From an uncultured Rhodospirillales bacterium (lineage in GTDB: Bacteria > Pseudomonadota > Alphaproteobacteria > Rhodospirillales > Defluviicoccaceae), in NCBI GenBank assembly GCA_937127205.1, contig CAKZLS010000474.1:1-10415 (forward strand): a stretch of DNA of 10,415 nt, given 5' to 3'. How positions within the stretch are numbered: the stretch's first letter is position 1; every line of letters begins with the position of its first letter. Below are positions 7,685 to 10,415 of the stretch, one piece after another. Under the pieces are notes generated by a model, which made no database searches, had not been told where the DNA came from, and worked only from the letters and a program-made list of their open reading frames with translations. The translations under genes and the position numbers were made by a program.

Positions 7685-8754
7685 CGCTCGAGCGCAAGCT
7701 TGACCGCATTGTCGCCCGTCACGACGAACTGGCCGATGCGCTGGCAAGCTCGGAGGCGCCAAGTGCGGACGAGTTTATGCGACTGTCGAAGGAATACGCG
7801 GAGCTCAGCGCCGTGGTGGATGCGATTACCGAATTGAGAAGCGCCCAAGCGGAATACGACGATCTGGAAACGCTGGCCGCTGATCAGGACGCCGACGAGG
7901 ATGTCCGGACACTCGCGCGAGAAGAACTGAACGAAATGGCCGGGAAGCTGGCTGAACATGAAAAACGAATGCAGCTGCTGTTGCTGCCGAAGGACGAGGC
8001 CGACGAAAAAAACGCCATTCTCGAAATCCGTGCCGGGACCGGAGGTGACGAGGCGGCCTTGTTTGGCGCCGACCTGTTCCGCATGTATCAGCGCTATGCC
8101 GAGAGCAAGGGCTGGAAGTTCGAGGTCATGTCGGTGAGCGAAACGGGGATTGGGGGATACAAGGAGGCTTCGGCTTCCATCTTGGGACGCGGTGTATTTG
8201 CGCGCCTGAAGTTCGAATCGGGTGTCCATCGGGTGCAGCGGGTTCCGGAAACCGAGTCGAGCGGACGCATTCACACGTCGGCTGCAACTGTTGCCGTGTT
8301 GCCGGAAGCCGAGGAGGTGGATGTTAAGGTCGAAGACAAGGACCTGCGCATCGATGTGTACCGGGCAAGCGGTCCCGGGGGACAATCCGTCAATACCACG
8401 GACAGCGCCGTTCGCATCACCCATGTGCCGACCGGACTGGTGGTGACCCAGCAGGACGAAAAATCGCAACACAAAAACCGGGCCAAGGCCATGAAGATCC
8501 TGCGGGCTCGCCTATACGAACTGGAGCGCTCCCGAGCCGACCAGGAGCGTGCGGCGGAGCGCAAGTTGCAAGTTGGATCGGGGGATCGGTCGGAGCGAAT
8601 ACGGACCTACAATTTTCCGCAGGGGCGCGTTACCGATCATCGGATTAATCTGACATTGCATAAACTCGAGAGAGTAATAGGCGGAGAATTGGACGAAATT
8701 GTCGACGCGCTCGTCGCAGAAGATCAAACCGCTCGGCTGGCCGCGACCCATTGA
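7681..8754 (+). CDS. prfA: Peptide chain release factor 1 (RF1)
   Basis: Recognises UAA and UAG stop codons in the ribosomal A site and triggers release of the finished protein. The 357-residue length is typical. The codon-reading tripeptide is Pro189-Glu190-Thr191 (VPETES), fitting the RF1 PxT rule and excluding RF2, which has SPF. The catalytic GGQ is at 233-235 (SGPGGQSVNTTDSAVRITH), followed by the conserved QHKNRAKA and YNFPQGRVTDHRINLTL. There is no RF2-style internal frameshift. The ATG at 7681 overlaps the hemA stop (ATGA) and has a strong purine-rich ribosome site (GAGGAGAAAGG, 7667-7677), the best in the operon, so it can be translated at a high rate independently as well as by coupling. 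It is followed at a 4-base overlap by prmC, whose product methylates the GGQ glutamine. Confidence 0.98.
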   Translation: MTLERKLDRIVARHDELADALASSEAPSADEFMRLSKEYAELSAVVDAITELRSAQAEYDDLETLAADQDADEDVRTLAREELNEMAGKLAEHEKRMQLLLLPKDEADEKNAILEIRAGTGGDEAALFGADLFRMYQRYAESKGWKFEVMSVSETGIGGYKEASASILGRGVFARLKFESGVHRVQRVPETESSGRIHTSAATVAVLPEAEEVDVKVEDKDLRIDVYRASGPGGQSVNTTDSAVRITHVPTGLVVTQQDEKSQHKNRAKAMKILRARLYELERSRADQERAAERKLQVGSGDRSERIRTYNFPQGRVTDHRINLTLHKLERVIGGELDEIVDALVAEDQTARLAATH

Positions 8755-9611
8755 CCGATGGGGTAACCCTCGCCGGCGCTTTGAGTGGTGCGCAGCGAAT
8801 TCTTGCTGCGGCCGGCGTCCCCAATCCACAGCTTGAGGCGCGATTACTGGCAAGTCATGCCTTGGGCATTACCAGCGAGATGGTGCTCGGCTATCCGGAA
8901 CGTCGCGTTGACCTCGGCCGGAAGGCAAATTTCGATGCGGCGGTGAACCGCCGGGCGCAGCGAGAGCCGCTCGCTCATATCCTTGGCCGTCGGGAGTTTT
9001 GGAGCCTTTCCTTCCATGTTGGTCACCATACCCTGGTCCCCCGCCCTGACACGGAAACCTTGGTCGAGGCCGTTCTGAATTGGCTGGGTGGACACAATGG
9101 TGATCTCCGTATTCTGGATCTCGGCACCGGAAGTGGGTGTATCCTACTCGCCCTGCTCGCGGAATTGCCGAGGGCGTGGGGCGTAGGGGTGGATTTGTCT
9201 ATGCATGCGCTGGAAATCGCCCGTCAAAACGCGGCGGCACTTGGACTTGCCGATCGCGCTGATTTCGTTAGGGGTGATTGGGCGAACGGCCTGCACGGCC
9301 GTTTTGATGTGGTCATCTCAAATCCTCCCTACATTGCCGATCGGGATATCATTGGTTTGGAGCCTGAAGTCTCTCAATTCGAGCCCCGTTTGGCTCTGTC
9401 CGGCGGACCCGACGGGCTGACCGCCTATCGGGCAATCGTTCCCCACTTGGGCCGGCTTTTGGCTCGCAACGGCTCGGCTTTCCTAGAGATCGGTGCTGGT
9501 GGAGCCGCTGACGTAACGAAATTGATTCGAGAACAGGGCTTTGAACATATTGAAATTAAAGACGATTTTGCGAGCATTCCGCGTTGCGTGCGGATCGCTA
9601 ACACTATCTAG
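8751..9611 (+). CDS. prmC: Release factor glutamine methyltransferase (PrmC/HemK)
   Basis: Transfers a methyl group from S-adenosylmethionine to the glutamine of the GGQ motif in release factors 1 and 2, improving peptide release. The 286-residue protein has an N-terminal helical substrate-binding domain (about 1-85, including LEARLLASHALGI) and a Rossmann methyltransferase domain. The SAM loop is DLGTGSG (123-129), followed by GVGVDLS. The catalytic NPPY is at 191-194 (VISNPPYIADRDI), the motif that holds the target amide, and ends in LALSGGPDGLTAYR. The only upstream start in frame is TTG at 8751, sharing bases with the prfA stop (TTGA); no good ribosome site is visible, so coupling to prfA is likely. 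The nearby ATG at 8758 is in another frame and meets a stop after two codons. A later TTG at 8781 is possible but would cut the N-terminus. Confidence 0.96.
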   Translation: MTDGVTLAGALSGAQRILAAAGVPNPQLEARLLASHALGITSEMVLGYPERRVDLGRKANFDAAVNRRAQREPLAHILGRREFWSLSFHVGHHTLVPRPDTETLVEAVLNWLGGHNGDLRILDLGTGSGCILLALLAELPRAWGVGVDLSMHALEIARQNAAALGLADRADFVRGDWANGLHGRFDVVISNPPYIADRDIIGLEPEVSQFEPRLALSGGPDGLTAYRAIVPHLGRLLARNGSAFLEIGAGGAADVTKLIREQGFEHIEIKDDFASIPRCVRIANTI

Positions 9612-9706
9612 GGCGCTCGGCAAAAAAACAGTTGGAAACCAACCAGTTCCCGATTAGTTTTAAATTCGTGAGTGGCGGATGCGCCACAGGAAAAACTGCC
9701 GCAAGG

Positions 9707-9778
9707 CACTTATACAGCACGCTCCCATACAATAGGTCTTCCTCGGACATTTTTTGGTTCGAGGTACCGGTATAAGTG
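9707..9778 (+). promoter_or_regulatory. Candidate structured leader: nested stems upstream of the DUF4167 gene
   Basis: Seen directly: a perfect 9-bp outer inverted repeat, CACTTATAC (9707-9715) with GTATAAGTG (9770-9778), encloses a hairpin whose stem is CCTCGGAC (9741-9748) with GTTCGAGG (9757-9764). That inner stem is 8 bp including one G-U pair, with an 8-base U-rich loop. GGT (9735-9737) and ACC (9766-9768) extend it beyond a small internal loop. The nesting suggests a folded RNA in the leader of the DUF4167 gene, either cis-acting or a separate small RNA. No known family was recognised, and the strand is assumed from the downstream gene. Chance pairing in a 230-base gap is not excluded. 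Confidence 0.35.
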
Positions 9779-9781
9779 ATC

Positions 9782-9800
9782 AAGCTCGCGATGCGAGCTT
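9782..9800 (+). promoter_or_regulatory. Perfect 8-bp stem-loop upstream of the DUF4167 start
   Basis: AAGCTCGC (9782-9789) and GCGAGCTT (9793-9800) form a perfect 8-bp stem with the loop GAT. It begins four bases after the nested structure at 9707-9778 and ends 33 bases before the AAGGTGA ribosome site. With no T run downstream it is not a standard terminator. It could be part of a folded leader, an RNA-stability element or a DNA-level operator. Confidence 0.4.
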
Positions 9801-9841
9801 CAATCGGCGGAGCGAATGCGGCCAAAAACTCTTAAGGTGAA

Positions 9842-10219
9842 ATGAAACACGGTTCAAATCCCAGACGTGGACGTAACCGCGGTAATAATAAGCGCGGTCC
9901 GTCGTCGAGAAACCAAACGTTTGAGAGCAATGGCCCGGACGGAAAGATTCGCGGCACGGCCCAGCAAGTCCTTGACCGGTACCTGGTGTTAGGGCGAGAC
10001 GCTTTTTCGGCTGGAGATCCGATTACTGCGGAAAGCTTTTATCAGCACGCCGAGCACTATTATCGACTTGTCAGCGCTGCCGATGCGAATGGCGGGGGAC
10101 GTGGTCCCGACCGCAGCCGAGTTGTGCCGGTGACCGCTGAGAGTCCGGTGGTGGAAACGCCTGTTGCTGAGCCGGCGGCCAGCGAAGCGTCGGCCGATGA
10201 GGCGGAAACGGCGGCTTAG
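9842..10219 (+). CDS. DUF4167 family protein (function unknown, basic N-terminus)
   Basis: A small 125-residue protein that I recognise as DUF4167 from the core ESNGPDGKIRGTAQQVLDRY, with AESFYQHAEHYYRLVSAA following (about residues 29-81). In this family the core is preceded by an Arg/Asn/Gly-rich stretch; here residues 1-25 (MKHGSNPRRGRNRGNNKRGP and on) are strongly basic, suggesting RNA or DNA binding. The tail (about 82-125) is acidic and rich in Ala, Pro, Val and Glu, probably disordered. There is no signal peptide or membrane segment, so it is expected in the cytoplasm. The ATG at 9842 has AAGG four bases upstream. In Alphaproteobacteria the gene often follows prfA-prmC, as here, suggesting a link to translation, but its role is not established as far as I know. 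Its last four bases overlap the convergent MOSC gene. Confidence 0.88.
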   Translation: MKHGSNPRRGRNRGNNKRGPSSRNQTFESNGPDGKIRGTAQQVLDRYLVLGRDAFSAGDPITAESFYQHAEHYYRLVSAADANGGGRGPDRSRVVPVTAESPVVETPVAEPAASEASADEAETAA

Positions 10220-10415
10220 GACTCTTGCGGTGAATTGATCTGCAGTGCATCGCCGACCGCGATAGAGCCGCCCGTGACCACTCGTGCAAAAACACCGCAA
10301 TCGATGTGACCGAAGCGCTGTTGCAGAATCTTCGGAATATTGATGTCGCGAATGCCGCTGCCGGGCTTCACGGTGGTTGCGGCGCAGCGGTCTATACGCT
10401 CGGTGACAGTCAAGC
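10216..10415 (-). CDS. MOSC-domain protein, C-terminal part (gene runs off the right edge)
   Basis: The last 65 or so codons of a reverse-strand gene; its 5' part lies beyond the window, so the first visible TTG is internal. The residues RIDRCAATTVKPGSGIRDIN, then IPKILQQRFGHIDCGVFARV and VTGGSIAVGD, match the C-terminal half of MOSC domains. In the YcbX/mARC branch the Cys of RC-x-x-T-x-V is the molybdenum ligand; the equivalent Cys codon is at 10384-10386. A molybdenum-cofactor protein (YcbX-like reductase or MOSC sulfur carrier) is the likely role, but the substrate cannot be read from this fragment. The stop (TAA at 10218-10216) overlaps the end of the convergent DUF4167 gene by 4 bases, leaving no room for a terminator between them. 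Confidence 0.82.
   Translation of the reverse strand, partial: LTVTERIDRCAATTVKPGSGIRDINIPKILQQRFGHIDCGVFARVVTGGSIAVGDALQINSPQES

Larger units (their letters stand above)
9612..9841. other. Intergenic region upstream of the DUF4167 gene, rich in inverted repeats
   Basis: The gap is 230 bases, lower in GC than the genes around it. Reading 5' to 3' it holds: a small hairpin GTTGG-AAA-CCAAC (9631-9643); a hairpin GTGGCG-GATG-CGCCAC (9672-9687) enclosed by AGTTTT/AAAACT (9656-9661 with 9692-9697); the nested structure at 9707-9778; an 8-bp hairpin at 9782-9800; and the ribosome site AAGGTGA at 9834-9840. No stem is followed by a T run, so I see no factor-independent terminator for prmC. TACAAT at 9728-9733 resembles a -10 element but lacks a good -35. 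No tRNA or known riboswitch is recognised. Confidence 0.5.

Noticed and set aside
7381..8472. Long reverse-strand open frame of 363 codons opposite hemA and prfA
   Set aside because: It is antisense to two well-recognised genes, shows no family resemblance and looks like a shadow of GC-rich codon usage.
8758..8766. ATG at 8758 as the prmC start
   Set aside because: It is out of frame with prmC and meets a stop after two codons.
9754..9770. GGTTCGAGG resembling the T-arm of a tRNA
   Set aside because: The flanking bases do not form a 5-bp T stem, and no acceptor, D or anticodon arm can be drawn.
9604..9825. Reverse-strand open frame of 73 codons in the prmC to DUF4167 gap
   Set aside because: It starts at TTG with no clear ribosome site, shows no family resemblance, and overlaps the inverted repeats that better explain this gap. 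An internal ATG would give only 48 residues.

Overview
The window is a compact, GC-rich stretch of bacterial chromosome that reads as Alphaproteobacteria, probably near the Rhodospirillales. Three things point there: the gene order ptsP, rodZ-like, ispG, hisS, prfA, prmC, then a DUF4167 gene (a family I know essentially only from Alphaproteobacteria); the long alphaproteobacterial type of IspG; and the closeness of PtsP to alphaproteobacterial nitrogen-PTS Enzyme I. This lineage call rests on recognising the proteins, not on any search.

Layout. 8-2278 (+) ptsP, a signalling phosphotransferase. 2279-2488 is a gap with a plausible sigma-70 promoter. 2489-3700 (+) is a RodZ-like membrane-anchored HTH protein of the cell-shape system. 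3841-5127 (+) ispG (isoprenoid precursors) and 5143-6387 (+) hisS (histidyl-tRNA synthetase) follow closely. 6395-7684 (+) hemA (glutamyl-tRNA reductase), 7681-8754 (+) prfA (release factor 1) and 8751-9611 (+) prmC (release-factor methyltransferase) are packed with a 7-base gap and then two 4-base overlaps, so they are very probably one transcript and translationally coupled. 9612-9841 is a lower-GC intergenic region rich in inverted repeats that may form a structured leader. 9842-10219 (+) encodes a small DUF4167 protein. 10216 to the right edge (-) is the C-terminal end of a MOSC-domain gene, convergent with and overlapping the DUF4167 gene by 4 bases.

How the genes fit together. The cluster is housekeeping, centred on translation (hisS, prfA, prmC) and on essential precursors (ispG for isoprenoids, hemA for tetrapyrroles). 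PrmC methylates the GGQ glutamine of the release factor encoded just upstream of it. HemA consumes glutamyl-tRNA, tying haem synthesis to the tRNA pool.

The most notable point is that hemA encodes a glutamyl-tRNA reductase (C5 pathway) in an alphaproteobacterial setting, whereas most Alphaproteobacteria make 5-aminolevulinate with ALA synthase. The gene sits in the hemA-prfA-prmC order known from Gammaproteobacteria. The second point is the nested set of stem-loops upstream of the DUF4167 gene. I see no mobile element, CRISPR array, defence cassette, tRNA or rRNA, and no clear case for a wholly new system.
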